Assembly (NCBI RefSeq): GCF_019090095.1
Contig: NZ_JAGQFP010000001.1
Location: 1,488,001 to 1,552,000 of the forward strand
DNA from: Stutzerimonas stutzeri
GTDB lineage: Bacteria > Pseudomonadota > Gammaproteobacteria > Pseudomonadales > Pseudomonadaceae
DNA length: 64,000 bases
Reading direction: 5' to 3'
In this document: one piece after another, positions 39,613-48,914 of the stretch
Position numbering within the stretch: position 1 is the first letter of the stretch
Layout of the letters: each line of letters starts with the position of its first letter
Made by a program: the position numbers and the translations under genes
The notes under the pieces: generated by a model
What the model saw: only the letters and a program-made list of their open reading frames with translations
Told to the model about the DNA's origin: nothing
The model's database searches: none

Positions 39613-41139
39613 GTGACTGAGAGCGTCTCCGAGCTGTACGACCTCGCCGTTATCGGCGGCGGCATCAATGGTGTAGGTATCGCTGCGGATGCCGCCGGAC
39701 GTGGTCTGTCCGTGTTCCTGTGCGAGCGCGATGACCTGGCCAGCCACACCTCCTCGGCCAGCAGCAAGCTGATCCACGGCGGGCTGCGCTACCTCGAACA
39801 TTACGAATTTCGCCTGGTACGCGAGGCACTGGCCGAGCGCGAAGTGCTCTTGGCCAAGGCGCCGCACATCGTCAAGCCGATGCGTTTCGTGTTGCCGCAC
39901 CGACCGCACCTGCGCCCCGCCTGGATGATCCGCGCCGGGCTGTTTCTTTACGACAACCTCGGCAAGCGAGAAAAGCTGCCGGCGTCGCGCAGCTTGCGCT
40001 TCGGCGACGACAGCCCATTGAAGCCGGCCATCAAGCGCGGCTTCGAATATTCCGATTGCTGGGTCGACGATGCCCGCCTGGTCGTGCTCAACGCCATGGC
40101 TGCTCGGGAGAACGGTGCGCATATCCACACGCGTACGCAGTGCCTGAGCGCCAAGCGCGCCGGTGGTATCTGGCACGTGGAACTGCAGCGTCAGGACGGG
40201 ACGCGCTTTTCCCTGCGCGCCAAGGCGCTGGTCAACGCGGCGGGCCCCTGGGTCGCGAAGTTCATTGGCGAAAACCTGCAGCAGCGCTCGCCCTACGGCA
40301 TCCGCCTGATCCAGGGCAGCCACATCATCGTGCCCAGACTGTACGAAGGTGAGCAGGCGTTCATCATGCAGAACGAGGACCGCCGCATCGTCTTCGCCAT
40401 TCCCTACCTGGAGCGCTACACCATGATCGGCACCACCGATCGTGAGTACCGTGGCGACCCGGCGAAGGTCGGCATCAGCGAAGAAGAAATCACCTACCTG
40501 CTGGGCGTTGCCAATGCGCACTTTCGCAAGCAACTCGAGCCGACAGACATCATCCACACCTTCGCCGGTGTGCGCCCATTGTGTGACGACGAATCGGACA
40601 ATCCCTCGGCCGTCACCCGCGACTACACCCTGTCGCTGGCGGCGGAAGAAAAGCAGGCGCCGTTGCTGTCGGTGTTCGGCGGCAAGCTGACCACCTACCG
40701 CAAGCTGGCCGAGTCGGCGATGGAGCAGCTCAAGCCGTTCTTTCCGCAGATGGGCCACAGCTGGACGGCAAGCGCGCCGCTACCCGGCGGAGAAGGCATG
40801 ACCACGGCGCAGTCGTTGAGCGAAGAGCTGCTGAGCAGCGTCGACGGTCTCGAGCGTTCGCTGGCCCGCCGCTGGGCCACCCTCTATGGCCGTCGCGTCT
40901 GGCAGCTGCTTGGTGACGTTCGCTCGGTTGCCGGGCTCGGAGAGCGCCTGGGGAAGGACCTCTATGCGCGCGAGGTGGACTACCTGCGTCATCAGGAGTG
41001 GGCGAGCAATGCCGAAGACATCCTCTGGCGGCGTACCAAGCTCGGCCTGGCATTCACCCCGGACGAGGTGAGCCAGCTGCAGCAGTACCTGCAGGCGCAG
41101 CCGGCGAAGAGCAACACGACAGACGTACATGCGGCCTGA
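39613..41139 (+). CDS. glpD: aerobic glycerol-3-phosphate dehydrogenase
   Basis: I choose the GTG at 39613, seven bases after AGGAG, giving 508 residues. The ATG at 39589 would read through that ribosome site. The FAD motif DLAVIGGGINGVGIAADAAG is followed by SSASSKLIHGGLRYLEHYEF, DDARLVVLNAMAARENGAHI and GGKLTTYRKLAESAM. It is a membrane-associated flavoprotein that oxidises glycerol-3-phosphate to dihydroxyacetone phosphate and feeds quinone. A GlpR-like site lies upstream. Separated from glpR by a REP array. Confidence 0.97.
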   Translation: MTESVSELYDLAVIGGGINGVGIAADAAGRGLSVFLCERDDLASHTSSASSKLIHGGLRYLEHYEFRLVREALAEREVLLAKAPHIVKPMRFVLPHRPHLRPAWMIRAGLFLYDNLGKREKLPASRSLRFGDDSPLKPAIKRGFEYSDCWVDDARLVVLNAMAARENGAHIHTRTQCLSAKRAGGIWHVELQRQDGTRFSLRAKALVNAAGPWVAKFIGENLQQRSPYGIRLIQGSHIIVPRLYEGEQAFIMQNEDRRIVFAIPYLERYTMIGTTDREYRGDPAKVGISEEEITYLLGVANAHFRKQLEPTDIIHTFAGVRPLCDDESDNPSAVTRDYTLSLAAEEKQAPLLSVFGGKLTTYRKLAESAMEQLKPFFPQMGHSWTASAPLPGGEGMTTAQSLSEELLSSVDGLERSLARRWATLYGRRVWQLLGDVRSVAGLGERLGKDLYAREVDYLRHQEWASNAEDILWRRTKLGLAFTPDEVSQLQQYLQAQPAKSNTTDVHAA

Positions 41140-41209
41140 CGGCCGCAGCGTTTCGAATCGCCACCGATTAGGGTAGGCTCAGCGACTTCTCAAGACGGAG
41201 TGATACCCC

Positions 41210-41491
41210 ATGGCCCGAGCCACTGCCCGCCACATTCTCGTACCCACTGAAGAAAAGTGTAACGAGCTGAAAGCCGCTATCGAAGGCGGTGCCGACTTCG
41301 CCCAGGTCGCCAAGGAAAATTCCACCTGCCCGTCCAGCCGCCAGGGCGGCGATCTGGGCTCGTTCGGCCCCGGTCAGATGGTCAAGGAATTCGACACCGT
41401 GGTCTTCAGCGCCCCGCTGAACCAGGTACAAGGGCCGGTGAAAACCCAGTTCGGCTACCACCTGCTGGAAGTGACCAGCCGCCAGGACTGA
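41210..41491 (+). CDS. ppiC: peptidyl-prolyl isomerase, parvulin type
   Basis: A 93-residue single-domain cytoplasmic parvulin. ARHILVPTEEKCNELKAAIE, DFAQVAKENSTCPSSRQGG, LGSFGPGQMVKEFD and TQFGYHLLEV cover the whole fold, including the active-site histidines. Length matches E. coli PpiC (93). There is no signal peptide. It catalyses proline isomerisation during folding. The gene follows glpD by 70 bp and ends at a GC hairpin, so it may be transcribed alone or by readthrough. Confidence 0.96.
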   Translation: MARATARHILVPTEEKCNELKAAIEGGADFAQVAKENSTCPSSRQGGDLGSFGPGQMVKEFDTVVFSAPLNQVQGPVKTQFGYHLLEVTSRQD

Positions 41492-41498
41492 TCCCTTC

Positions 41499-41525
41499 GC
41501 CCCCGCCATCCGCGCGGGGGCCTTC
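41499..41525 (+). terminator. GC hairpin after ppiC
   Basis: GCCCCCG pairs with CGGGGGC around a short loop, followed by CTTCA. The T-tract is short. It separates ppiC from the convergent chemoreceptor. Confidence 0.6.
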
Positions 41526-41590
41526 ACCCGTCTCGCAGCCCGCCGCTCAGGTCTGTGGACACCTCAATAGCCAGCATCCGTGTTTGCGCA

Positions 41591-43186
41591 TCACGCGCCC
41601 AGTCGGAACCGGCCAGTAAGCGACTTCAACCCATCCATACGTTGCATAATCGTCTGTCCGGAACTGGCGGTATCGTGCGTGGCGCTGGCCGCTTGGTCGG
41701 CGACCCGGGCGATGCGCGTCAGCGACTGATTCATGTCCTCGGCAACCTGCGATTGCTCCTCGGCCGCAGTGGCTATCTGGTTGGTCATGCCGCGGATCGT
41801 CTGCACCGCCGCGACGATCTGCCCCAACGCATGTTGAGCCGCCTCGATCTGACTCAACGTCGTGTCGCTGCTTTGCCGCGAGGCGTCCATGGCTTCGCCG
41901 GCGCGCGAGGCCTGACTTTGCAGGCGCTCGACCAACAGGCTGACTTCCTTGGCCGAACTCTGCGTCCGGCTGGCCAGGCTACGGACTTCGTCGGCGACTA
42001 CCGCGAAGCCACGGCCCTGCTCACCAGCGCGGGCGGCTTCGATCGCGGCGTTGAGCGCCAACAGATTGGTCTGCTCGGCGATGCCGCTGATCACGTTGAG
42101 TACCTTGCCGATTTCGTGGCTGTCCTGCACCAGCTGCTGCATAACCTGCGACAGACCATCGACATGCCCGCTGAGGGTACGGATAGCACCCACCGACGCG
42201 TTCATGACAGCGCTTCCCGTGTTGGTTTCCTGCTCGGCTATGTCGGCGGCGTTGGCCGCCTCCACGGTGCTGCGGGCCACTTCCTGGGAGGTTGCGAGCA
42301 TCTCGTTCATCGCGGTAGCCACCTGGTCGATCTCGGCCTGCTGACCTTCGACGTTGCGAGCGCTCTCGCCGGCCAGGCTCGCCATGCGCTTGCACTGGCC
42401 ATCAGCCTCATCGGCCGCCTGGCGCACGCCGCGGATCATTTCGCCGACCTGATCGAGCAAGCGGTTGTAGGCGATGGTGATCATGCCAATCTCGTCATCA
42501 GCGTGGCGCACCTGTAGCGGCGCGGAGAAATCGCCCTGGCTGACCTTCTCCAGCCGACCGCGCAGTTCGTCGATCTGCAGCATCAGCCAGTTCATGCCGG
42601 CGATACGGCCGAACACCACCAGCAACAGCACGGTCAGCGTCGAGCCCAAGGCGACCCAGAGTTGCTGCGACGCGCTGCGGTTGGCCTCGGCGGAAATCAA
42701 CGAGACCACTTCGTTGGAAGCGGCAAGCAGGTCGTTGGCGTCGGCCGCGACCGCCTTCAGATCGGCCTGCTGGCCGGCCGCCAGGGCTTTCACCGCGGGC
42801 CGATAGTGCTGCCAGATCTGGTCGACGCGCTGCAGCGGCGCCTTGGCACTGTCCAGTTCGACCGGCGCGATGCCCTTGGCCCGGTCACCTTGCAGCAGCA
42901 GACGATGCGATTGCTCGAAGCGCTCGATGGTCTTGTCGACATCGGCCGGATTGCCCACGCCCTGAGCGGCGAGCAGCGCTTCCTTGATCATTTTCTGGCT
43001 GAGCATGCGCTGCGCGCCGGCCATGTCGATCTGATTGGCGTCCTTGACCGACATGAACAGCGCACCTGCCGTCAATGCCGCACAGAGGAAAATCAGGCTG
43101 TAGGAAAAGAAGAACTGCAGGTTGATGGTGCGCAGGCCAATGCCGCGCAGCAGGCGTTGGATAGCGTTTGCCAGGGTGCTGGTCAT
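41591..43186 (-). CDS. methyl-accepting chemotaxis protein with PilJ-type sensor domain
   Basis: I use the ATG at 43186 (531 residues); an upstream TTG at 43207 is the alternative. TM1 is [19 protein letters not shown], then a periplasmic PilJ-type four-helix domain with [16 protein letters not shown], resembling the nitrate-binding segment of P. aeruginosa McpN. TM2 is [14 protein letters not shown], followed by HAMP and a signalling domain with [20 protein letters not shown]. It is convergent with ppiC. Nitrate or nitrite sensing is plausible because of the motif and the denitrifying habit of this group; it is an inference. Confidence 0.92.
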   Translation of the reverse strand: MTSTLANAIQRLLRGIGLRTINLQFFFSYSLIFLCAALTAGALFMSVKDANQIDMAGAQRMLSQKMIKEALLAAQGVGNPADVDKTIERFEQSHRLLLQGDRAKGIAPVELDSAKAPLQRVDQIWQHYRPAVKALAAGQQADLKAVAADANDLLAASNEVVSLISAEANRSASQQLWVALGSTLTVLLLVVFGRIAGMNWLMLQIDELRGRLEKVSQGDFSAPLQVRHADDEIGMITIAYNRLLDQVGEMIRGVRQAADEADGQCKRMASLAGESARNVEGQQAEIDQVATAMNEMLATSQEVARSTVEAANAADIAEQETNTGSAVMNASVGAIRTLSGHVDGLSQVMQQLVQDSHEIGKVLNVISGIAEQTNLLALNAAIEAARAGEQGRGFAVVADEVRSLASRTQSSAKEVSLLVERLQSQASRAGEAMDASRQSSDTTLSQIEAAQHALGQIVAAVQTIRGMTNQIATAAEEQSQVAEDMNQSLTRIARVADQAASATHDTASSGQTIMQRMDGLKSLTGRFRLGA

Positions 43187-43480
43187 GCAAATCGTCCGAT
43201 GGTCCAAGCGGGCGCAACGACCGGCGGGTCTCCCCGGCGGTGGTGGCGTGGTTGCTCTATTCTCGGCCGCGAATCAGCTATCTTTAATACCGTCCATCAT
43301 CACGCCGGAACCCCTGAAACAGAGGGCCTGCGTGCGCCCTTCCCGGCCATTTTCCCGGCAACCGCGTAGGTTGCCGCAGCGCGCCGCGGGCGTTGCCCGA
43401 GCGTTTGCTCGAATACGCGCTGTGGAGGGGCTATGGTGAACATAACGATTGCGTTCCGTTATCCAACGAAGGAGCGAGCA

Positions 43481-43852
43481 ATGTTCCATGTAACCCGCAT
43501 AGGCGATAAACGTATCGACGTGGATTTCTCCGGCAAGCTCGATAGCATCGAGATGCGCTTCGCCCTCGACGAGCTGATGCGAAAGTCCGAAGGCATCGTC
43601 CATGGCCAGATGCTCTTTCGGGTGGGCGATTTCGACATGCCCACCCTCGGTGCGGTTGGCGTCGAGCTGTCACGCATCCCGCAGATGTTCCGCTTCATAC
43701 GCCGCTTTGACCGCTGCGCAGTGGTTTGCGCCAAGGAATGGATGAGGAAAGCCAGCGAGATCGAAGGCGCGCTGATTCCCGGCCTGACGGTCAAGGCATT
43801 CGACCAACATCAGGCCACCGAGGCGCACAACTGGCTGGAGGGAATGCCCTGA
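43481..43852 (+). CDS. SpoIIAA-like (STAS-type) hypothetical protein
   Basis: The ATG at 43481 follows GAAGGAG and gives 123 residues (MFHVTRIGDKRIDVDFSGKL). Predicted alternating strands and helices and the central SEGIVHGQMLFRVGDFDMPT fit the SpoIIAA-like/STAS superfamily of small soluble proteins, but conserved residues are few. It is upstream of no operon partner and is convergent with the second CAP-domain gene. Function unknown. Confidence 0.75.
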   Translation: MFHVTRIGDKRIDVDFSGKLDSIEMRFALDELMRKSEGIVHGQMLFRVGDFDMPTLGAVGVELSRIPQMFRFIRRFDRCAVVCAKEWMRKASEIEGALIPGLTVKAFDQHQATEAHNWLEGMP

Positions 43853-43862
43853 TCCCAGCCTC

Positions 43863-44759
43863 TCAGCGCGGCCGGCCGAACACCTGGGTCCAATAGACGG
43901 TGGCCGCGCTCTGGGGATTCGTCGCGTAGGCGGCGCCCATTTCGGTGAAATCCGGATTCATGATGTTCCGGCAGTGCCCCGGACTGGCGAGCCAACCTGA
44001 CACCGCCTGCTCGGCCGATCCCTGGCCGGCGGCGATGTTTTCGCCAATGCGTTGCCAGCGATAGCCCTGGCGTTGCGCGCGATCACTGACCTGGCTTCCG
44101 TCGCGCCCCTGGTGGCTGAAATAATCCTTTTGCGCCATGTCCCGGCTGTGAGCGAGCGCCGTATCGCCCAGTTTTGAATTCCAGCTTACCGGTGGAGCGG
44201 CATCGAACGATTGCTTGCCGCAGCGACGTGGCTCGCGCCTGGCCTGGTTGACCTGCTCGAGAATGGCCTTGCCCGCCTCTCGCCAATCGCCCAGGTCATC
44301 ACTCAGCAATGGCTTGGCCAGCACCACCTGCCAGGTGCTGCCGTCGCGCGACACACCCAGCTCGGCGAATTTCTTGCTCAGCAACGCACTGCAGTAGCGC
44401 TGCTTGAACAGCCGCATCACGGTAGCCGCATCGGTCGGTCCGCTCACGGCCATGGCCTGCAAGTTGGCCGCCCGGTAGTTGGATTCGCGCAGTGCTTGCT
44501 GCATCCGCGCCCCGGAGCCGGCGGGGATCGCCGCCAGCGCTGCAACCGGGGCGAGTGGGCCGAGCGGTTCGATCTTCTCGCCATTGCAGCCCTCGCCGGA
44601 GGTGCGGAAATCGTTGATCAAGCTCACCAGACGCTCGGTTTCGCCCGCGTCTGCCGCCTGACTGACGGAGCCGGCGGCAAGCAACAGCGAACCGATCAGG
44701 GCCTGCCCCAGCGAGCGACCGCCGAGGATGGCGGGCAAAGCGAGATGGCGAATTGGCAT
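43863..44759 (-). CDS. CAP (SCP/PR-1) domain secreted protein, paralogue
   Basis: A 298-residue protein from the ATG at 44759 with GGGAG upstream. A Sec signal peptide (LGQALIGSLLLAAGSVSQAADA) precedes a region of unknown fold (about 40-155) and a CAP domain with SFDAAPPVSWNSKLGDTALA, HSRDMAQKDYFSHQGRDGSQ, IGENIAAGQG and SPGHCRNIMNP. His, Glu and His cleft residues of CAP proteins are kept. It resembles the protein encoded at 10131-10982 over its full length, including the N-terminal region, so the pair are paralogues. Confidence 0.9.
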   Translation of the reverse strand: MPIRHLALPAILGGRSLGQALIGSLLLAAGSVSQAADAGETERLVSLINDFRTSGEGCNGEKIEPLGPLAPVAALAAIPAGSGARMQQALRESNYRAANLQAMAVSGPTDAATVMRLFKQRYCSALLSKKFAELGVSRDGSTWQVVLAKPLLSDDLGDWREAGKAILEQVNQARREPRRCGKQSFDAAPPVSWNSKLGDTALAHSRDMAQKDYFSHQGRDGSQVSDRAQRQGYRWQRIGENIAAGQGSAEQAVSGWLASPGHCRNIMNPDFTEMGAAYATNPQSAATVYWTQVFGRPR

Positions 44760-44986
44760 GCGGCACTCCCGATGGCGTATTTGATGACAACGCGAACCGA
44801 CGCATGCACCGGTGCGTCTTCATGCTGACCACGATTGGCAATGACCTATCCCCGGCGGCGTCCTGGGTCGTTCAAGGCGCTGTTTCGGTGGCCTGCGCAA
44901 GGCTCACCGTCCGCTCGACTGGGAACATGCGATCATCTGGCGCTGTTCTTGTCCTCCTGTAACGCTTCCGCATAAGTGCCGCCTCC

Positions 44987-45721
44987 ATGACGCTGTCTGA
45001 ATTCCTGCTGTTCGCGCTGCCCGCGATCTTTCTCACCGGACTGTCCAAAGGCGGCTTCGGTGGCGCCCTCGGCGGCATTGCCGTGCCCTTGCTGGCGCTG
45101 GCCATCTCGCCCAAGCAGGCAGCGGCGGTCATGCTGCCGATCCTTTGCCTGGCCGATGTCGTAGGCCTCAGGGCGTATATCGGTCACTGGGACAAGGCGA
45201 ACCTGAAGGTCATGATGCCAGGCGCACTGATTGGCATCGCGCTGGGCACGCTGAGCTTCGGCATGCTCGATGAGCGCCTGATCGGGCTGCTGATGGGCGC
45301 CATTGCGGTGGGATTCGTACTGCTCGGGCTGTTCAACCGCAACGACAAACCGCGGCCTCTGCAGCGCGGGCGCGGCGTCATGCTTTCCTCGATCGCAGGA
45401 TTCACCAGCTTCGTGGCCCACGCCGGCGGGCCTCCGATCATGATGCACCTGCTGCCGCAGCAGCTCGACAAACTGCGCTATGTCGCGACCATCAACCTGT
45501 TCTTCCTGATGACCAATGCCATCAAGCTGATCCCCTACGCGGCGCTGGGCCAGTTCAATCGGGAAAACCTGCTGCTCAGCCTGAGCCTGGCGCCCATCGT
45601 ACCCTTCGGCGTCTGGGCTGGACTCTGGCTGCACAAACGCGTCGATCACGCCTGGTTCTACCGTATCGCCCGCGTCGGCATGCTGGTCGCCGGGCTGCAA
45701 CTGATCTACAAGCACCTCTGA
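44987..45721 (+). CDS. sulfite exporter TauE/SafE family permease
   Basis: A 244-residue protein with about seven to eight helices. The repeated motif pair FLTGLSKGGFGGALGGIAVP and FTSFVAHAGGPPIMMHLLP is the TauE/SafE signature. Family members export or import sulfite, sulfoacetate or other sulfonates; the substrate here is unknown. The gene is divergent from the CAP-domain gene and is followed by a very small membrane-protein gene. Confidence 0.9.
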   Translation: MTLSEFLLFALPAIFLTGLSKGGFGGALGGIAVPLLALAISPKQAAAVMLPILCLADVVGLRAYIGHWDKANLKVMMPGALIGIALGTLSFGMLDERLIGLLMGAIAVGFVLLGLFNRNDKPRPLQRGRGVMLSSIAGFTSFVAHAGGPPIMMHLLPQQLDKLRYVATINLFFLMTNAIKLIPYAALGQFNRENLLLSLSLAPIVPFGVWAGLWLHKRVDHAWFYRIARVGMLVAGLQLIYKHL

Positions 45722-45809
45722 CGCATCGGCACCGCTCGGCCGCATCTCTGAACGATCAGAGGCCTCCCCAGTCGGAAATGATGTACCCACTGCAAAAGGA
45801 GTCATCCCC

Positions 45810-45896
45810 ATGCTGAAGTTTTTGGGCAGCACAATCGGCATCATTTTTCTGATCGGCCTGTTGGTGGTGATCGGTTTGTTCATGCTGGTGTTCTAG
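45810..45896 (+). CDS. 28-residue membrane peptide
   Basis: A 28-codon frame (start MLKFLGSTIGIIFLIGLLVV, ending FMLVF) that is almost entirely one hydrophobic helix. AAGGAG lies 8 bases before the ATG, so initiation should be efficient. It is too short for ORF callers. No family is known to me with certainty. It lies 88 bp after the TauE-type permease and before the mscS-family gene. Confidence 0.65.
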   Translation: MLKFLGSTIGIIFLIGLLVVIGLFMLVF

Positions 45897-46021
45897 GGAC
45901 GGACTCCGCCGGCCGATCGCGCAAGCATCGGCTCAGGAACACGCTTCATCGACAGGCCGCCGTCTTCAGGCGGCCTGTCTGTTTCCCCGCCGGGCAACTC
46001 GCTTGTGGACTGCAGCCATCC

Positions 46022-47452
46022 ATGCCTGAACCGCTGATCGATTCTCCACGTTTGCGTGCCTTTTGGCTGACGCTGCTGATGATCGCCTGCCAGGCACTGG
46101 CGGCGACGCCCTTGCTGGCACAGGAGAGTGTCGCCACGGTGCGCCTCGATGGTCGCGCGCTGTTTCGCATCGGTGCCACTGCCGATCTGGAGGCCAGGCC
46201 CCGGGCGCGGCAGATCGAACGCCAGCTGGCGGCCGTGCTGGAAACGCCCCAGGGCATCACCCGCTCGCGCATCGAGAACGTGGGCGAAGGCGGCGAGAGC
46301 CGCCAGATCAGCGTTGCCGGGCGCACGTTGCTGGAAGTTACGCCGATGGATGCCGAAGCCAACGGCGTTACGGTCGATGCCTTGGCCCGGCAATGGGCGG
46401 CATCGGTCGATCGCGCCCTGGCGACAGCCGCCGACCGCCGCGACTCAGAGCGGGCACGCTTCCTCACGTCGATTCAGGCCGGCATCGAAACCGCCTTTGC
46501 CCGCCTGCTCGAATCTGCGACGCAAGTCATTCCCAGGGTACTCGCCGCCCTGCTGGTGCTCCTGCTGTTCTGGGGGCTGGCGGTTGGCGTGCGGGCACTG
46601 GTACGGGCCCTCTTCAACCGTCTGGGCGACGACCGGACCGTTGAGAATCTGGTTCGCCAGGTCAGCTACTACACCGTCTGGCTACTCGGCCTGATCGTCG
46701 CGGCGAGCGCCTTCGGGGTGGAGCCCGGCACCCTTGCCACGGGCCTGGGTCTGACCAGTCTCGCGCTGGGGTTCGCGCTGAAGGACATCCTGTCCAACTT
46801 CGTCAGCGGCTTGCTGATCCTGACCTTGCGCCCTTTCGAACTGGGCGACCAGATCATCATCGGCGAGACAGAAGGCAGCGTGGAGCGCATCGAGCTGCGC
46901 GCCACCCAGATTCGCACCTACGACGGCCGGCGCGTGTTGGTACCGAACGCCGAAACCTTCACCTCCCGCGTCACCAACAACACCGCCGCGCCCATACGCC
47001 GCGGCAAGGTCGTCTGTACGCTCGGCTACGAGGTGGATATCGAGGCGGTCACCCGGATCATGCATCACCCGCTCGCGCATCGAGAACGTGGGCGAAGGCG
47101 GCGAGAGCCGCCAGATCAGCGTTGCCGGGCGCACGTTGCTGGAAGTTACGCCGATGGATGCCGAAGCCAACGGCGTTACGGTCGATGCCTTGGCCCGGCA
47201 ATGGGCGGCATCGGTCGATCGCGCCCTGGCGACAGCCGCCGACCGCCGCGACTCAGAGCGGGCACGCTTCCTCACGTCGATTCAGGCCGGCATCGAAACC
47301 GCCTTTGCCCGCCTGCTCGAATCTGCGACGCAAGTCATTCCCAGGGTACTCGCCGCCCTGCTGGTGCTCCTGCTGTTCTGGGGGCTGGCGGTTGGCGTGC
47401 GGGCACTGGTACGGGCCCTCTTCAACCGTCTGGGCGACGACCGGACCGTTGA
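46022..47452 (+). pseudogene. MscS-family channel, 5' part, frameshifted by duplication
   Basis: The frame starts with a signal peptide (LLMIACQALAATPLLAQE), a periplasmic domain, three helices (VIPRVLAALLVLLLFWGLAV, YYTVWLLGLIVAASAF, SLALGFALKDILSNFVSGLL) and the MscS beta domain with FELGDQIIIGETEGSVER and VLVPNAE. At 47063 it enters a second copy of its own coding sequence one base out of frame and adds about 130 unrelated residues before stopping. The normal C-terminal domain (about 80 residues) is lost. Without the duplication the gene would encode 427 residues. Confidence 0.85.
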
Positions 47453-47870
47453 GAATCTGGTTCGCCAGGTCAGCTACTACACCGTCTGGCTACTCGGCCT
47501 GATCGTCGCGGCGAGCGCCTTCGGGGTGGAGCCCGGCACCCTTGCCACGGGCCTGGGTCTGACCAGTCTCGCGCTGGGGTTCGCGCTGAAGGACATCCTG
47601 TCCAACTTCGTCAGCGGCTTGCTGATCCTGACCTTGCGCCCTTTCGAACTGGGCGACCAGATCATCATCGGCGAGACAGAAGGCAGCGTGGAGCGCATCG
47701 AGCTGCGCGCCACCCAGATTCGCACCTACGACGGCCGGCGCGTGTTGGTACCGAACGCCGAAACCTTCACCTCCCGCGTCACCAACAACACCGCCGCGCC
47801 CATACGCCGCGGCAAGGTCGTCTGTACGCTCGGCTACGAGGTGGATATCGAGGCGGTCACCCGGATCATG
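46255..47870 (+). repeat. 808-bp direct tandem duplication inside the mscS-family gene
   Basis: Bases 46255-47062 are repeated as 47063-47870 with an offset of 808. No mismatch was seen where compared, and frames translated from both copies are identical in several reading directions. The junction ATCATG/CATCAC has at most a base of homology between ends. 808 is not a multiple of three, so the reading frame shifts at the junction. Confidence 0.92.
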
Positions 47871-48113
47871 TGCCGGGCTGCACAGCACACCCCGGGCGTC
47901 CTGGAGACGCCGCCCGCGTCGGTCACTCTGCGCGAGCTGGGCTCGAGCGAGCCGGTGTTCGATGTGGAGTTCTGGTGCGATTCGAGGCGCTCGGATTTCG
48001 TCTTCACCACCTCGGAGGTCCGCAAGGCATTGGTCGCGGCGTTGCGTGCCGCCGGCGTCACCCTGCCCGACCAGGCCAAACAGAACGTGGTACTGCACAC
48101 GGCGAAGGGCTGA
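47088..48113 (+). CDS. MscS-family channel, 3' part lacking the signal peptide
   Basis: This frame reads the second copy correctly and continues into the native C terminus (TLRELGSSEPVFDVEFWCD, EVRKALVAALRAAGVTLPDQ). It contains the helices, pore and beta domain, 341 residues from a GTG at 47088. That GTG has no ribosome site; an ATG at 47154 after GGAAG is another possible start. The product would have membrane and cytosolic parts but lacks the signal peptide and most of the periplasmic domain. Whether it is translated or functional is unknown. Confidence 0.75.
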   Translation: MGEGGESRQISVAGRTLLEVTPMDAEANGVTVDALARQWAASVDRALATAADRRDSERARFLTSIQAGIETAFARLLESATQVIPRVLAALLVLLLFWGLAVGVRALVRALFNRLGDDRTVENLVRQVSYYTVWLLGLIVAASAFGVEPGTLATGLGLTSLALGFALKDILSNFVSGLLILTLRPFELGDQIIIGETEGSVERIELRATQIRTYDGRRVLVPNAETFTSRVTNNTAAPIRRGKVVCTLGYEVDIEAVTRIMCRAAQHTPGVLETPPASVTLRELGSSEPVFDVEFWCDSRRSDFVFTTSEVRKALVAALRAAGVTLPDQAKQNVVLHTAKG

Positions 48114-48327
48114 CCGTCGAGCCGCGGACCCGACCTCAGGCGGCAGCGGGACCGTTGAGCCCGATAGCGCCAGACCAGCCCTGTTCCAGCAGCCGCTCGC
48201 CATCCACGAGATCCCAGGCGCAACCGGACAGCCGGTCGTCCTGGCGCCCCTGGTTCCGACCTGCGGGAGGGAATGAGCCGAGCGCCGCGAGGGTCCAATC
48301 AGGACCACATCAACCGAGGATCGCAAA

Positions 48328-48795
48328 ATGAGTCTGTTCGACAAGATCAAAGACAAGCTGGGCCTGGGTGGCGTCAGCAACGAAGCGCACAAGCCGGTCG
48401 ACCCGAGCAATACGCCGAACGCGCATGCGCGGGACACCGTCGTCGACTCGGAGCGTCCGACCGCTGCGCACAATGCGACGACCACGCCGCCTGGCGCGGC
48501 GCCAAGCCTCGAAGCCGGCGGATCGCCGACCGCCGCCGTCGATGTCCCGGCCAAGCTGGACGCCATGGCCGCCAATCATCCCGAAAAGCTGAACTGGCGG
48601 ACCTCCATCGTCGATCTGCTCAAGCTGCTGGGCCTCGACAGCAGCCTGGAGTCGCGCAAGGAGCTGGCCACCGAACTGGGGTGCCCACAGGACAAGCTGG
48701 CCGACTCGGCCCAGATGAATATCTGGCTGCACCGCACCGTCATGCACAAGCTCGCCGAACACGGCGGCACCGTACCACCCGAACTGCGGACCTGA
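48328..48795 (+). CDS. DUF3597 domain-containing protein
   Basis: A 155-residue soluble protein. The N terminus MSLFDKIKDKLGLGG and the C-terminal half (VDVPAKLDAMAANHPEKLNW, IVDLLKLLGLDSSLESRKEL, MNIWLHRTVMHKLAEHGG) match DUF3597, which has LysM-like/EF-hand-like helices of unknown role. The middle is a low-complexity linker (TTTPPGAAPS). An AGGATCGCAAA ribosome-like sequence precedes the ATG. No partner gene. Confidence 0.9.
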   Translation: MSLFDKIKDKLGLGGVSNEAHKPVDPSNTPNAHARDTVVDSERPTAAHNATTTPPGAAPSLEAGGSPTAAVDVPAKLDAMAANHPEKLNWRTSIVDLLKLLGLDSSLESRKELATELGCPQDKLADSAQMNIWLHRTVMHKLAEHGGTVPPELRT

Positions 48796-48914
48796 GCGTA
48801 GCGTCGCCCTGGCGAGCCCGGACGACAGGGTCGTCCCGGTTCGTCAGCCGCAGCGCTTCTCGATACCTTGGGATGAAGCAGCACCCGAGTCGGGCGCCGC
48901 GGTCAGCCGGTTGC

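Noticed and set aside
43357..43377. CGGCAACC...GGTTGCCG hairpin as a riboswitch
   Set aside because: A short isolated stem-loop with no conserved riboswitch core; the gene that follows has no metabolic link.
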